From Pythium myriotylum (Eukaryota > Oomycota > Peronosporomycetes > Pythiales > Pythiaceae): DNA of 64,000 bases. The stretch spans positions 1,178,001 through 1,242,000 of the forward strand of contig JALJCQ010000004.1 in NCBI GenBank assembly GCA_023091665.1. Reading direction: 5' to 3'. The translations under genes and the position numbers were made by a program. The notes under the pieces were generated by a model. The model did no database searches, was not told the origin of the DNA, and saw only the letters and a list, made by a program, of their open reading frames with translations. Below, one piece after another: positions 10,912-22,691 of this stretch; position 1 is the first letter of the stretch; the number at the start of each line of letters is the position of its first letter.

Positions 10912-12540
10912 ATGGCGGCACGTGAGGTCCTCGTGCTCGGCGGCGGCATCTCGGGGCTCAGCCTCGCGTTCTTCCTGCGCGGCGCCGTGCGAGGTGGCGC
11001 GCCCACGCGCATCCGCGTGCTCGAGGCCTCGTCGGCGCCCGGCGGATGGATCCAGACGGCAACGAGAGACGACTTCCTCTTCGAAGAAGGCCCGCGCGGC
11101 TTCCGCCCGTCGCGCAACGGCGCCGAGATGCTGCGCCTCGTGGAGCATCTCGGACTGCAGGGAGAAATGCGCGCGGTGGACGCCGCCGCGAAAGCGCGAT
11201 ACGTCTTGCGCAACGGCACGGTCGAGGTAGGAGGCGGACTCGGAGAGCACGAGTGCGCCTTGTCACGATTTCTTCCTGCGATAGAAACTACCGACCAGCA
11301 TGGCAGAGATCCTGCAGTGGCCGCTCACACCAGCTGTGGCGATTGCTGGGCTCCGCGAGATCTTTGCGTCAAAAGGCTCCGTACGTAGTCATCCCCAGAT
11401 GAGACTCTCTTGGCACCCACCGGCTAAACGAACCACAACCAGGACGATGATGAATCCATTCACAGCTTCATCTCACGTCGATTCTCTCCGGTTGTCGCGG
11501 AGCGCCTTCTTGACCCCGTTGCGTCAGGAATCTTCGGGGGTGATATCCGCCACTTGTCGACTCGGTCTTGCTTTCAATTGCTGTGGGACCTTGAGCAACA
11601 GAATGGATCGGTCGTGCGAGGCATGCTTTTTGGCAGCAGCGCCAAGAACGATAGACTGCTTGATGGTTCAGCGAAGTCCGATTTCATCCGCGGCCACGAA
11701 AACTCTGTGAGTGTGAGTTTTCGAAACGGCATGGGGACCTTGGTGAAGGAGTTGGCAAAGAACATCGAGGTAAGTACTCCTGTCTCCCGTAAGGATTCAT
11801 GTGCTCACATCTACGCGATAATGCAGAATGACCCGGAATCGGAAATCCGCCTCAACACTGAAGTATCAACTATCCGTGTTCGGCCTGGAAGCGATGCAGG
11901 CTTCAGCGTCACCACTCAAAGCAGAGAGACCGGTGAGCAGCAGGTGGTTGATGCAACTCACGTTTTTTCGACTCTCCCAGCAAACCGCCTCGCACCTCTC
12001 GTAAAGGATTCTCTGCCGAACCTCGCTGCATCCCTTGAGTCAATCAAGTTCGTGTCCATGGCCACAGTCCATGTCGGATACGAGAAGGCGGTCCTAAAGA
12101 GTGACGGATTTGGTTATCTCATCCCATCCTGCGAGAAGGAAAAAGTGCTTGGCGCTGTGTTCGACTCGAATTCGTTCCCGTCTCAGAACTCGAATGCACA
12201 TCCTCTTCAAACGCGTCTAAGCATCATGGCGGGAGGTGCGCACAGTCCTCACATTCCGTCACTCCCTGAATGTGATCTCGAGAATATTGCTCTTGACGCC
12301 GTCGAACGCCACCTTGGGATCTCTGAGAAGCCAGATTTTATTCGCGCTTTGAAGCTATCCGACTGCATTCCACAGTATCATGTCGGCTTTCACAAGACTC
12401 TGAAAACAATCGAGTCGGAGCTTGTTTCGGGTATGCGGTTGGGTGGAAACAGCTTTTATGGCGTTGGTCTTGCCGATTGTGTCACGCGTTCCAAGCAGCT
12501 AGCGTTAGACTTTGCGAAACAGGTTGGCGATAGGAAGTAG
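10912..12540 (+). CDS. PPOX: Protoporphyrinogen oxidase (haem/chlorophyll pathway)
   Basis: Exons 10912-11226, 11285-11380, 11443-11769 and 11827-12540 encode 483 residues, close to the usual family length. The N-terminus has the FAD dinucleotide-binding motif VLGGGISGLSLAFFL and EASSAPGGWIQT, then EEGPRGFRPS. The C-terminus has GGNSFYGVGLADCVTRSKQL, the second FAD-contact block of HemG/PPOX flavoproteins. The enzyme oxidises protoporphyrinogen IX to protoporphyrin IX with oxygen, the penultimate step of haem synthesis, normally at the mitochondrial inner membrane. The third intron (57 bases, GTAAGT...ATGCAG) is a multiple of three without stops, so a retained intron would add 19 residues; splicing removes an insertion not expected in the family. 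The first two introns are required to keep frame. Confidence 0.9.
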
Positions 12541-12667
12541 TCGTGTCGAAAGAGCTGATAACTCGCTTTGGTATCTCTATTTTTGAATCCACCACTTGGG
12601 AAAGGTTGCTCAATTTGAAGCTGCCGGGTTGAAAAGGCGACACAACAGGCGGAGCAGGGCGCGCATA

Positions 12668-14739
12668 ATGTCTCGCACAACGCAGTCCCGAGCACTAGAC
12701 GCCGTCTATGGTGGATCATTTTGATGGTTGTCGACGACCGAAGTAGCTAATGCATGCCGTGATGCCTAGACCCCGTGTATGCAGTTTCCCAGTCCGGTGG
12801 ATCTTTCCGTAAAGGCTCTTACCGTCCTTCTGGCGTATCCACTGCAGCCATTGCTACGACCTCCGCCCCGACTAACAGCAATCTAACAGAGGGCTATGCG
12901 AAAGTGAGCGGGTCTCAGCGTGCCAAGTTCTTCCAGCGACCAATTCTTCCGTATTTACTAGCAGAGTCACCCGAGGTGTTGCTGGCACCAGTAGCAATCC
13001 CTCCTCATGTGAAGAAGCGGCTCCAGGATGAAGAAATGGGTCCGACTCGGTCAGTCGGTGTCCAAACAATCTACCGCGACTCCGAGGCTCAGACTGATGC
13101 ATACACGCCTGACTATACGGTCAAGAAGAGTCTAACAGGTCAGAGCGACATCGTTCAACCCGAGATACTATCGTTGCTACATCTTCGGCAGAACGCAGGC
13201 CTCCCGGCTGGGAAGGCAGAGGTTGAGTTGATTGAGCGGAATCGCAAGAAGAAAGCCTTTGAGGCGTCCTTACCACCAATGACCGATGAGGCAAGCTTTT
13301 TGTTGCGCAAGATGATGATGGAGACGCAGGAGACTCGAGAGTGGGCCTATCGAGAGGCTGAGATTGATGCGCTGCATGACCAACGGGTTGCACTCCTCAA
13401 GCAAGCCCTTGAAGAGCGAGACAAAGAGAACGAATTTCTCGCAGAGCAGCGCATCGAGGCTTTGCGTCAGCGTCTGCAACACGAGAAGGAAAATGTCAAG
13501 GAGAGAATCCAGCAAGAGCGAGTTAGTGCACTTCGTAAGCTAACCAAAAAGCGCCAGCATGGCCATCTGACGTCTCCAAAACGAGAACTCAAGCGCGACA
13601 TCATCAGTGAATATATCGATTTCTCATCGGACGTGTATGCTCCTGTAACCCGTGGCGGCAAGTCGGGTAAGGCAGAGATCCTTGAAGTCGGTATTGAGAA
13701 AGAGCATTTCCGTCAACTTGAGACGATTCGCGATTTCGAGTCTGTCATTCCAACCAAGATGCTCAACTCCACAAAACTGAAACCCGTGGGACGAGCAGCC
13801 AAGACAGCAAAAGAGCGCAAGCAGGCAGCGATCGAAGCGCATTTGCTGAAGATGGAGTCGATCATCAAGAAGTCGAAAGAAAGCAAAGACGATGGAGAAG
13901 GTGCTGCGCCCATTACGGGTAACAACACACTACTGAGTCGCAAACGCGCCCAGCAGCAGCAACAGCAACTGCTAATGACTCGACCACCTACACCGGACTA
14001 TGCTGTGCGTATATCTGATGTCGACGAGCAGCGGGAAGACGCAGTTCGCCTTCTCCAAAAGCTTGTGCGTGGGCGTGCCGTGCAAAACATGATGTTCGAA
14101 GGCAAGGAAAGACGTGCAGAGCTAATCGCAGAACTCCGAGCCAGTGACGAGGCAGCATCGGTGGCTGCTGGTTCGTTGGAACTTGACGATGAAGAGGGTC
14201 GAGTGGCCCGCTCAACGATGCACAAGGCCGAGGGAGAGGTCATCTCGGAGATGTTAGACTTTTTCTACAAGGAACTAGATAGGTCCAAAGAGATCGCGAA
14301 GCAAAAAGCATTTGTAGATGCTGCCGCAGAGCAACGCCGCCGTCGAGAAGTCGAAGAAGGAGGACGTCGGCAAGCCGAGGAAATGCTCCGCGACCGTGAG
14401 GACGAGGTGTTCCGCCGAATCGAGCGCGTGCATCAAGAGACCGCATCTGATTTTATCGAAGACGTTGTGGGCGATATCGTCCAAGAGCAAGCTCACAAGA
14501 CAGCATTGAGTGAGCTTCGTGTACTAACCGAGTCACTTGGCCCTATGATTACAACTCTTGAGACACGGGGAAACTCAGAGGAGATGGTCGTGAAGGAACT
14601 TGTTGCATCGTTCCTACTTCCGCACGTGCAACGACAGCACGTGCGCGAGCAGCTCCAGCAAGAGGAACGAAAGTACGTCACAGCTGCTCACTCGATGCTG
14701 ACTGAGATGGTTAATCGAATGAGGAGCAAGCCAGCATAA
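12668..14739 (+). CDS. CFAP91: Cilia- and flagella-associated protein 91 (spoke-associated complex)
   Basis: A likely short first exon (12668-12710) joins 12785-14739 in frame to give 665 residues; the second exon alone lacks an upstream ATG. The motif SVGVQTIYRDSEAQTDAYTP, then GLPAGKAEVELIERNRKKKA, and later VQNMMFEGKERRAELIAELR are hallmarks of CFAP91 (MAATS1/AAT-1). Long charged helices predicted to be coiled coils fill the middle and C-terminal half. CFAP91 belongs to the calmodulin- and spoke-associated complex at the base of radial spokes 2 and 3 in motile axonemes, which implies that this organism makes motile flagella (zoospores). It is tail-to-tail with the DNALI1 gene with about 100 bases between the stops. 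The first exon is less certain than the rest. Confidence 0.9.
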
Positions 14740-14740
14740 G

Positions 14741-14776
14741 ACAGAATTGGCAAAATGTACAGAATTGGCAAAATGT
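14741..14776. repeat. Perfect 18-base tandem duplication just after the CFAP91 stop
   Basis: The unit ACAGAATTGGCAAAATGT occurs twice in direct succession (14741-14758 and 14759-14776), beginning two bases after the CFAP91 stop codon. It lies in the short gap between two convergent flagellar genes and will be in the 3' untranslated region. Confidence 0.9.
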
Positions 14777-14839
14777 ACAGAGACAAAGATCCATCCTGGT
14801 CAAATACTTAAATTGCCTACGATGGCGGATCTAAACCCG

Positions 14840-15660
14840 TCATTTGGCTCCGTTTGCAGCGAGGTTTCCTCCTCCAGCCGATTTCAAGAAAGCGTCAAGA
14901 TGTTGGCCCTGGTACTTGAGGAAGTCGAGTTCTTCCTTGAATTTCTTGTCCTGAACAGCCTTCCTCTCTGTTGCACGTTTTTCGATCAGCTCGAGCTTGT
15001 TTGTGAGTTCGAGCACTTTGCTTTCGTGTTGCTGCTTCTCAGCTTGCAGCTGTGCAATTCGGTCTTGGAGATCGCCCATACCATCCTCGGCTTGTAGTTG
15101 CTTGCGGATACCGAACGTGATGCTGCTCTCGTACAGTGTCTTATATGCATCTGTTGTGAGGTGGATTTCGTCGCGGACTCGGAGAAGTAGGAGTCCACGC
15201 TCGGGGCAGTTGATCGCAACTTCTCGGATCAGTTCATCGAAGCATTGGCGATAAATGTCTTCTCGCACGGCACAGATGCCGTTCTCGCGTGCCTGTCGCT
15301 TCATAAGCTTGGAGTCCATTTCCTCTTGGAGTTTGATCACATCGAACCGCGTCGAAGGTGTTGGGGAGACATAGCGCATCCAATACCCAGACTGTTCTTC
15401 ACGCCAAATTCTACATTTGCACAGCAGTGCTCCTGTTAGACTCATGGTGTGATAGTGCCAACTGTTACCGCGCGAAAGTCACGTCACTGAGGTGGAAGAA
15501 TGGCATTGAGAATGTCTTCCACGCGAGCAAGGGGCTCCTTGTCATTTGTTGTTGTGCCATTGGCTTGAAGTGCTGGTCTCTTCGATGGATCAATGGTCTC
15601 GCCCGTGAAGATGGGGTCGTTGTAAAGGACCAATGATTCGGGTGCGTTTGGGGCCGCCAT
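14840..15660 (-). CDS. DNALI1: Axonemal dynein light intermediate chain p28
   Basis: Exons 15488-15660 and 14840-15410 join in phase 2 (donor GTGACG, acceptor AAATGTAG) to give 247 residues, the normal p28 length. The splice is supported because it restores the family stretch ILNAILPPQ-IW...SPTPSTRFDVIKLQEEMD. Further hallmarks are QCFDELIREVAINCPERGLL, LLRVRDEIHLTTDAYKTLYE and a C-terminal coiled coil from about residue 150. p28 pairs with actin on single-headed inner-arm dyneins and is needed for flagellar bending. It lies convergent to CFAP91. The ATG at 15660 (MAAPNAPESLVLYNDPIF) matches the start of other p28 proteins. Confidence 0.93.
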
Positions 15661-15775
15661 TGTCAGTGGAAAGAGCTCCTTGGAAATGATTATCTGAGGA
15701 GTCCAAGAGAAGGAGTCCCGAAAAGCCTCGAGTTGCGCGACCTTTCAACTGTCAAACGGTTGTATCATTTGCAGT

Positions 15776-16623
15776 TCACTGTTTGTTTTTGTACCAGGAC
15801 GCCCGTCGTGCATCCTCAGCGAGCGCCTCTGCGCGAGCGATCTTCTCCTGCCGCAGTCGCTCGTTCTGTTCGTTGGCGAGCGCCACAGGGTCTTTATAGC
15901 CGTGTTCCTTGTCGCCAATAACTCGCTTCCACTTTGCACTTGTCTCTTTTCGATTCTCCTCAAATTTTGCAAACTGCAGACATATCAACATCAACCACTT
16001 TTGCAACAGCAGCGACATCTTCTCCTCGCACCTGTTCCGTCTGCATGGGTGCCTTGCTTTCAGTAGATATGTTCCATGATACTTTGTCTCTTAGAGAAGG
16101 ATGGTTTGGCAGCTCTTCGGTTCGTTTGGTGTAGCCCCTCATAACCCGTTCATCTCCAAAGCTCTCGCCAATGTACTCATCCTTGAGCTTCACTTCAAGA
16201 ATGCCCGTATTGAAACGATTGGATCTCGGCTTCACTGATGGCCACTTCTTCGGGAGCTTCTCCGCGCGAAAATTATACTGGAACACGTTTGTGCGATTCC
16301 GCTGTAGCAAGCCATATGCCTTCAGCCCACGTGCTCACTCCCAGATCGCTCAAGCTTACCTCGGCATTGACATTCGTGCGATGATAACACTTTCCAGACA
16401 TCTGCATGTTATCGTAGTTCGAAGTTGACGCATTCCATTCCGGTGTGTCTCCCGAGAGGATCCTGGACTGAAGAGAGGCAACAACCTGCTGCTTGGCCAA
16501 CAATTTGTCACTTGGGGTGTCATTCACGCTAAACACGCGTTCATCGAATGAATAATTTAATGGTGCATCGCATCCGCCGATTCGCTTCTTTGCAGCAAGT
16601 ACATGATGGTTATGAGGATGCAT
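15776..16623 (-). CDS. Unrecognised 243-residue protein in a flagellar neighbourhood
   Basis: Exons 16360-16623, 16032-16301 and 15776-15973 join in phase 0 at both junctions (donors GTAAGC and GTGCGA, acceptors CTACAG and CTGCAG). The protein begins MHPHNHHVLAAKKRIGG, has a central FNTGILEVKLKDEYIGESFG / MRGYTKRTEELPNHPSLRDK region and ends with a strongly charged helix (NEQNERLRQEKIARAEALAE). It has no signal peptide or membrane segment. I do not recognise the family. Its size, basic charge and lack of catalytic motifs, together with the adjacent axonemal genes, make a structural axonemal or microtubule-inner protein a reasonable guess, but that is inference from context only. Confidence 0.75.
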
Positions 16624-16821
16624 CTTTGCTACCCTGACCTTTGGACCCCAAGTGGGCAGGTTGCCTTTCGCAGTCGATTGTTCTCACAGTCCATGCGCTA
16701 AGAACACAACGAGCAAACCAATCTGTACGAATAAAGACTCGCCTCTGATTTGAAGAATATCAGGATCGTAACTGAAAATAGGAAACCTTACTGAAGTCAT
16801 TGCTCAACACACCACAGAGGG

Positions 16822-18518
16822 TCAATCTTTCGAGCTTTTGCGTTCTGCTTGCAATAGGCGACAGAGACTTTCCAGTTTCTTGATCTTCTCTTGAAGCTTC
16901 GCCGTCTCTTCACCCGCTTTTACCTTTTCTTGAATCGCCTCAATTGCACCTTGATCGTAGTCGTTACACTTCTTCTTCAGTGCCGCGTTTTCCTTCTCCA
17001 GCTTTTTCGTCTGCTTGTTCATCTGAGACACCCACATGGTCAAAACACGCTCGACCGCACAATTTAGACCACTCCTGTCTCCACCTTATCGATCTCGGCA
17101 CGAAACGTCCCGAACATCTCGTTGCTCTTGGTCAGCGTCTCTTGCACGATGCTGAATTTCTCAGAGTAAGCATTAAGTTGTGCCTAATACGTGGAAGATG
17201 AGATCCTCGATCGGTGTCAACACCGACTGAAATGTAGTACCTGTAGCTGTAGCTCACGTTCTGCAAACTCCTTCGCTTTGTCTAGAGTTAGCTTTGCGCG
17301 TTCAGCCTCTCGAGTTGTGAGCTCAAGTTGGTGCTGCAGCTTGGCTTCTGCAAGCTGTATGGTCAGATCTTTGGCTTCAAGTTGCTTCTTAAAGTGCTCT
17401 TCACGAGCAGCATACTGCTCTAGAAATCCCTTGAGTTTTTGCTGCAGACTGAAACACTTGCTTTATTAAAATTGTCGTTTCACGCAAGGTAAATGAGTCT
17501 CCACCGTACCTCTCGTTCTCTTTCAACGATGCGACGTAGTCTTGACTTTGCTGATCCATTTTTGCGCCAACTTCGTCGATTGTCTTCTGGAACTGAGCGG
17601 ACAATTCTCGTCTTTTGCGCAGAACTAGCATTAGCATCCAGCGAGAAGCATGAGCGGTGCCAGAGCTAACCTCTTCTTGTCTTCTTCATCAGCGATTCTC
17701 CGGCTCTCACTCTATCGGTTAATGATGAAGTCACTCAAGACTGGATTACTGTATAGATATCGAACAAACTCACCACAATCAGCTTGTTCTGTTTTTGCAA
17801 CTCCCGGCATAGTTGTTCAAGTTTGCCCTTTGAGGCTGTAGTCTTGCTGATCTCCGCAACGACTACCATGGAGAAAGTCAACCTCACTCCGCTGCACCAT
17901 GTCAAAAAACGAACAGAGTCTCCCTCACCAGCATTTTTACGCTGCTTCAGCACGATGCATCGCGAGTTGATCTCGCTGATCTTCTTCTGTAATAGCGTCA
18001 TCTCGTCGCTCTAATAGCGAACAACTCTTCAGTAACGCGAATCCCTGAACTGATGACATATACTTTACCATCTTCTTTACTTGCGCAGCTAGCTTGTTGG
18101 TCTTTTCTTCCGCTGGAAGATCGGCATCATCGAGCACTGCTTGCATGCTTGACAGAGCTTTTTCGGGCACGCTGTCGTCCAGATAAATGCCCGAGAGATC
18201 GATCGGCAGCTCGAGGTTCTCGTCGCCGCCCACTTCGATCTCCGCGATCTTACTTGCGAGGAGTTCGCGCATCTTCTCCTCGCCCACAGCTGCGACCGCA
18301 GCGCTTCCTTTGCGTCCTGTGCCGGCGTGGTGGTTGTATTCGCCGGCTGCTGCAGCCGCCGCCGCGGATGACGCGGGCGTGTTCATTGCACCTGCGCCGG
18401 CGCCTCCGTGGCTGCCGCCGGTGGGGGACGACCGCTTGTTCTTGTTCTTGTGCTTGAGGTTCTTGGGCGCGTGCTGCGCCTGCTTGAGCTCCAGGGGCGC
18501 GTCCGTCTGCGTCGCCAT
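16822..18518 (-). CDS. TXLN: Taxilin-family coiled-coil protein
   Basis: Eight exons restore one frame of 423 residues: 18069-18518, 17929-18010, 17774-17862, 17671-17711, 17510-17611, 17241-17448, 17085-17183 and 16822-17022. After a low-complexity Ala/Gly/Lys N-terminus (about 75 residues), the protein carries the taxilin core: ISKTTASKGKLEQLCRELQK, then DKKRRELSAQFQKTIDEVGA, KFSIVQETLTKSNEMFGTFR and MNKQTKKLEKENAALKKKCN. Taxilins are cytosolic coiled-coil proteins that bind syntaxins and act in vesicle traffic; some bind the nascent polypeptide-associated complex. The start at 18518 (MATQTDAPLELKQ) was chosen over in-frame upstream codons because it opens the charged N-terminal tail seen in the family. 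This is the most intron-rich gene of the window, together with the kinesin. Confidence 0.9.
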
Positions 18519-18636
18519 GACCAATCTCTTGGCAGAAGAAATGATCTTTGGCGGGAGACCCATGAAAACAGTACTGTCACGACTGCGAAAACTCATACTG
18601 ATAGCTATGGGGCCTGAATAGAAACGGTAGAGATGG

Positions 18637-19367
18637 CTACATTGAAGCTGTCTGGTTGGTGAGCTCTACAACTACTGAGCGAAGCAATCCAATCGTTCCG
18701 AGCTGCTGACGAGCAGACGTGGCAAACAATAGAAGAGGTTCGATTGAGCTGTGGTGAGCTGCCCATTCGATGGCAAGATGCATTGTGTCGCTCGCTGAGT
18801 AACGAGAGTCGGACGCGTCGATCTTGTTGCCCACGATCCCGAGTACGAGCTTCCTATCCGCGACTGACTTCGTGAGCCTTGTGGCGAATGAAAGATACTC
18901 TTCTAACGCCTTGAAAGTGGATGGAGAGGTCACATCGTAGACAAGAAGGATGGCATCAACGTCTTGAAGATACGTTTCCAGTATGGCCTTGCCTGCGTAC
19001 AGTCGATGGGGGATCTCCCATAGCTGTCACCACCGCACAACCCATCTTAGGTTGGTCGCTGAATACATCGGAAAACTGCAATTCAAGTTACCTCGACGAT
19101 CACGGGAGGTAGATCGGCTATTGCAAGCAACTTCGAACCGATCACCGCGGCGGTCGTTGGTTCGTATTCCTCTGGCACTACCTGATCCATGAGGCGTCGG
19201 AGAAGCGCCGTCTTACCCACACCAGAACCACCCACGAGCACGACTTTAAATCTCTTTCCATTCGCTGTCGTCTTCGTGCTTTTCCGACGGCGGCAGAGCA
19301 GTGCTACAATTGATGCGCATGCGTCAGCACTTCCCCTCACCAAAAAGATCCCGTTCGCAAGCCACAT
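18637..19367 (-). CDS. Atypical Rab-like small GTPase with altered switch II
   Basis: Exons 19092-19367 and 18637-19023 join in phase 0 to give 220 residues. Visible G-protein motifs are the P-loop GGSGVGKT, a switch-I-like YEPTTAAVIG, VYDVTSPSTFKALEEYLSF, the base-recognition motif NKID and a late SA (ATSARQ). The DxxG/WDTAGQE box is replaced by LWEIPHRLY, so both the magnesium-linked Asp and the Gly are missing. The C-terminus (LTNQTASM) has no cysteine for prenylation. It could therefore bind nucleotide but is unlikely to hydrolyse GTP or attach to membranes like a normal Rab. About 30 residues precede the G domain; the ATG at 19367 is a choice, not a certainty. I cannot place it in a named subfamily. 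Confidence 0.8.
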
Positions 19368-19638
19368 GGGAGGCGAAACACGGCTGCGTTCACTCACGGG
19401 CAGTCTGGTTCCCCATCGTTCAAGTGGCGTTTCACCATTGGGCGATATCCATATCTTGGGTTGTGCGCAGCTAGATATGGCACACCCAAACCATATTCAA
19501 GCTTCGAGAACAACGTGCGACGCGACGTGCGCCGCCGTCGGAGAGCGTCTGCGTTCTGTGAATCTGGTCCGATTGAAGAGAGTATGAAGCCGCCTTCTCC
19601 ATTGTTACTCTTGCTTTCTTCAAAGCAGACCGCACTGC

Positions 19639-20655
19639 ATGACGTACGTCAACACCTTCAAGCTCATCGCTGGTAGCGTCATCTGGCTTCAAGCCATCGT
19701 TGGTGGTCTCGCACCGTTGGTTCTCAAAGACCGTGTGAGCTCGGTTGTCATGAGCACCCTCAACATGTTTGCAGGCGGCGTTTTCCTGGCAGGATCGACG
19801 ATGCATCTGCTTTCCGACGCGCAGGAGAACAAGGCACTTTCGGCTTTCGGGTGCTTCAGCGAGGGCAAGTGCCTGAAGCTATCCTACTTTTTCTATGCCA
19901 TCGGGTTCCTCCTGGTGATGATGCTCGAAGTGTTCGCTCACGCAATGCAGCGCCAATTTGGCGTCGACAGTGAATCCAAAGCTTCCTCAAGCGAGCGCAC
20001 ACCACTGATTCTCAACAAACAGAGAGTACCCCAAGTCAAGCCCAGCGGGCAACACTATGACCTCGTGAAGCCAGGGAAAGCGCTTCATCATACTGACGCA
20101 ATCACTGACCAAGGTCAGCATGTGATGACCTGGGATCAGCGTGGCACGTATTCGATGGATGTTGGGCCATGCGCTGACATGGAAGTCACGCATGCCCACA
20201 TTCACAGTATCAACGACGCAAATCCAGCGCTCGCATTTGTCATCTTCGCAGCGCTCTCATTTCACTCGGTCATGGAAGGCATGGGGGTAGGTGCCTCAAA
20301 CGGAGCCGCTTGGGGGGTTCTTATCGCCATCCTGGCCCACAAATCACTCGCTGCGTTCGCACTTGCCCTCGAGCTGATCCATCACCAAGTTTCGCGCGAG
20401 CGGCTGATCGCAACGATCGGCATATTCTCCTTGATGTCTCCACTCGGCATTTTGCTCGGCTGGTTCTTCGTGGACGCCACGAAAGAGACTGCAGCAAGTG
20501 GCATTTGCTCGGCGATGGCTGGCGGGACATTCTTGTTTGTCGCGGTTATGGAAACGATCCCCCAGGAGCTCCAGAACCACAAGCAGTTGGGCTTGAAGTG
20601 CTCTGCACTCCTCGCAGGATTTTTCTCGATGGGGCTTCTCTCGATCTGGACATAA
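19639..20655 (+). CDS. ZIP-family zinc/divalent-metal transporter
   Basis: A single exon encodes 338 residues. There are about eight hydrophobic segments: two or three before residue 120, a hydrophilic loop (about 115-195) with several histidines (HAHIHSINDANP), and five after it. The signature metal site is present: FHSVMEGMGVG near residue 208 and LAHKSLAAFALALEL near 233, the HxxxExxxG and HK-type motifs of TM4 and TM5. The early segment FAGGVFLAGSTMHLL is also typical. ZIP proteins move zinc, iron or manganese into the cytosol from outside or from organelles. The substrate cannot be read from sequence. The start at 19639 is 270 bases from the divergent GTPase start at 19367, so the two may share a promoter region. 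Confidence 0.92.
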   Translation: MTYVNTFKLIAGSVIWLQAIVGGLAPLVLKDRVSSVVMSTLNMFAGGVFLAGSTMHLLSDAQENKALSAFGCFSEGKCLKLSYFFYAIGFLLVMMLEVFAHAMQRQFGVDSESKASSSERTPLILNKQRVPQVKPSGQHYDLVKPGKALHHTDAITDQGQHVMTWDQRGTYSMDVGPCADMEVTHAHIHSINDANPALAFVIFAALSFHSVMEGMGVGASNGAAWGVLIAILAHKSLAAFALALELIHHQVSRERLIATIGIFSLMSPLGILLGWFFVDATKETAASGICSAMAGGTFLFVAVMETIPQELQNHKQLGLKCSALLAGFFSMGLLSIWT

Positions 20656-20930
20656 ACGTATCCATTCACGATACACTACTGCCCAGCATCCTTCGCGGAG
20701 CAACATTGAACCTTCCTGCCTCTGCCACCGCAGGAAGGTTCAGAAATACTCAACATGATTGGTGGATTGACATCCAGCTCATCACTTTAATGCTTTATGA
20801 TTGGCCAATATACAAATGAGTTCATCCCACATGCTCATAGTGAAATCAAGTGAGTTCCGCGGGGCTGGCCGAATGCTCATGGCTCTCATTCGCCGATCTG
20901 CTCACGAGTCTACGAACCAAACGATCGTCA

Positions 20931-21613
20931 ATGCGTGCTTACTACTACGACAACCTGCCTGTAGGCCATGAAAGCCTGTCTCGTCTCTGGATACTCCACT
21001 CACTTCTCGTTGTATGTGGATGAGCAGGGTCATCAGTCGGAGGAGCACGACTCCGGTCGCGAGGTCGATGCTGCTCACTTGGCTGCGTTGGGCATCAAGC
21101 ACTACCGCTTCGAGACTGTCGAGGAGGTTGACAAGCTCGCCCAGGAGCGCAACTACAAGAACCGAGATGTGGTCAACATTGCGCCTGACACGCTGCCCAA
21201 TTACGAGGAGAAAGTTAAGGCCTTCTTCCACGAGCACATCCACGAGGACGAGGAGATCCGATACATCCTTGACGGTAGCGGTTACTTCGACGTGCGCAGC
21301 GAAGGCGACGAGTGGATTCGCATTGCTCTGCAGCAGTACGACCTGATGATCATGCCAGCAGGCATCTACCACCGCTTTACGACCGACACTAAGAATGTGA
21401 GTGTCGAATCCGTTCTCGTCGTTGCCTGGGCAGGGTACTGACGCCTGGATTTGGATGGTGGCTTCATAGTACATCAAGGCTATGCGTCTGTTCCAGGACG
21501 ACCCGAAGTGGACACCTCTCAACCGTGGCGAAGACACCGATGCGAACTCGTTCCGCCAGGCTTACCTCAAGTCGATCGCGGGTGAGACTCCTGTTACCCC
21601 GGCCTCGGCTTAG
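20931..21613 (+). CDS. ADI1: Acireductone dioxygenase (methionine salvage)
   Basis: Exons 20931-20960, 21037-21396 and 21470-21613 join in phase 0 and give 177 residues, the normal ARD length. Exon 1 is only 30 bases ([10 protein letters not shown]). The cupin metal site is complete: [20 protein letters not shown] supplies two His and a Glu, and PAGIYHRFT the last His. [13 protein letters not shown] and [13 protein letters not shown] are family blocks. The enzyme splits acireductone with oxygen, to the keto-acid precursor of methionine (iron form) or to a dead-end product with CO (nickel form). Without the tiny first exon the N-terminal tyrosine-rich strand would be missing. Confidence 0.94.
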
Positions 21614-22221
21614 CCCCGTGGACGTGAACAGACGCAGTGCATTGTCGGCGCTGTCTCTGGTGCTCCTGCCATATTTGATTTCAATACATGAGTCTCTTCC
21701 ACTATTCTAGTCACGTTAGCGGCACTTCATGTAGAAAATGACCCGCACCCTCACTTAGCCTTCTTCCGAAGTGACGGAAAGTAAAATCCTGTATGCCCTT
21801 CTACTACCGGACGGATTCAATGCGTATCGACCCCTTGTCGTGGAGACTTGAACTCCTTCAAGCTTGGTTATCCGCGAACAGTGTGAAATCCTAGTCCACT
21901 GGGGCATCAACTTGGATTAAGAACACTAAATGCTTTCACCCCCTATACAAGCGTGCTGCCGACAATCTAGGACACCTCGTTCCGCAAGTTCTTGATTGGA
22001 AATGTGCAGTTCGAGGGAGGACTGCTGGAGGCAAGGAGATGAATCGAATGGAATTGTACTGAATAAAAGATCTGGACGCGAAAAGATGAAAACTGAGCTA
22101 GAGATAGTGAACTGCTCACGGCGCGTAGTGAGATCTTAGTGCCAAACGGGATGTTTCATCTTTCGCGGCTTGCATTTTGTGGTTGGGCCGTTGCAAACTG
22201 AGTTGGGCGATATCCATCGCT
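21614..22221. other. Intergenic stretch between ADI1 and RBX1, nothing recognised
   Basis: About 600 bases with AT-rich sequence and no reading frame of note. It must hold the 3' ends of both convergent genes. No RNA gene or repeat is seen. Confidence 0.5.

Positions 22222-22691
<470 letters not shown>

Noticed and set aside
20902..21537. 211-codon minus-strand open frame
   Set aside because: It is antisense to the acireductone dioxygenase exons and mirrors their codon bias.
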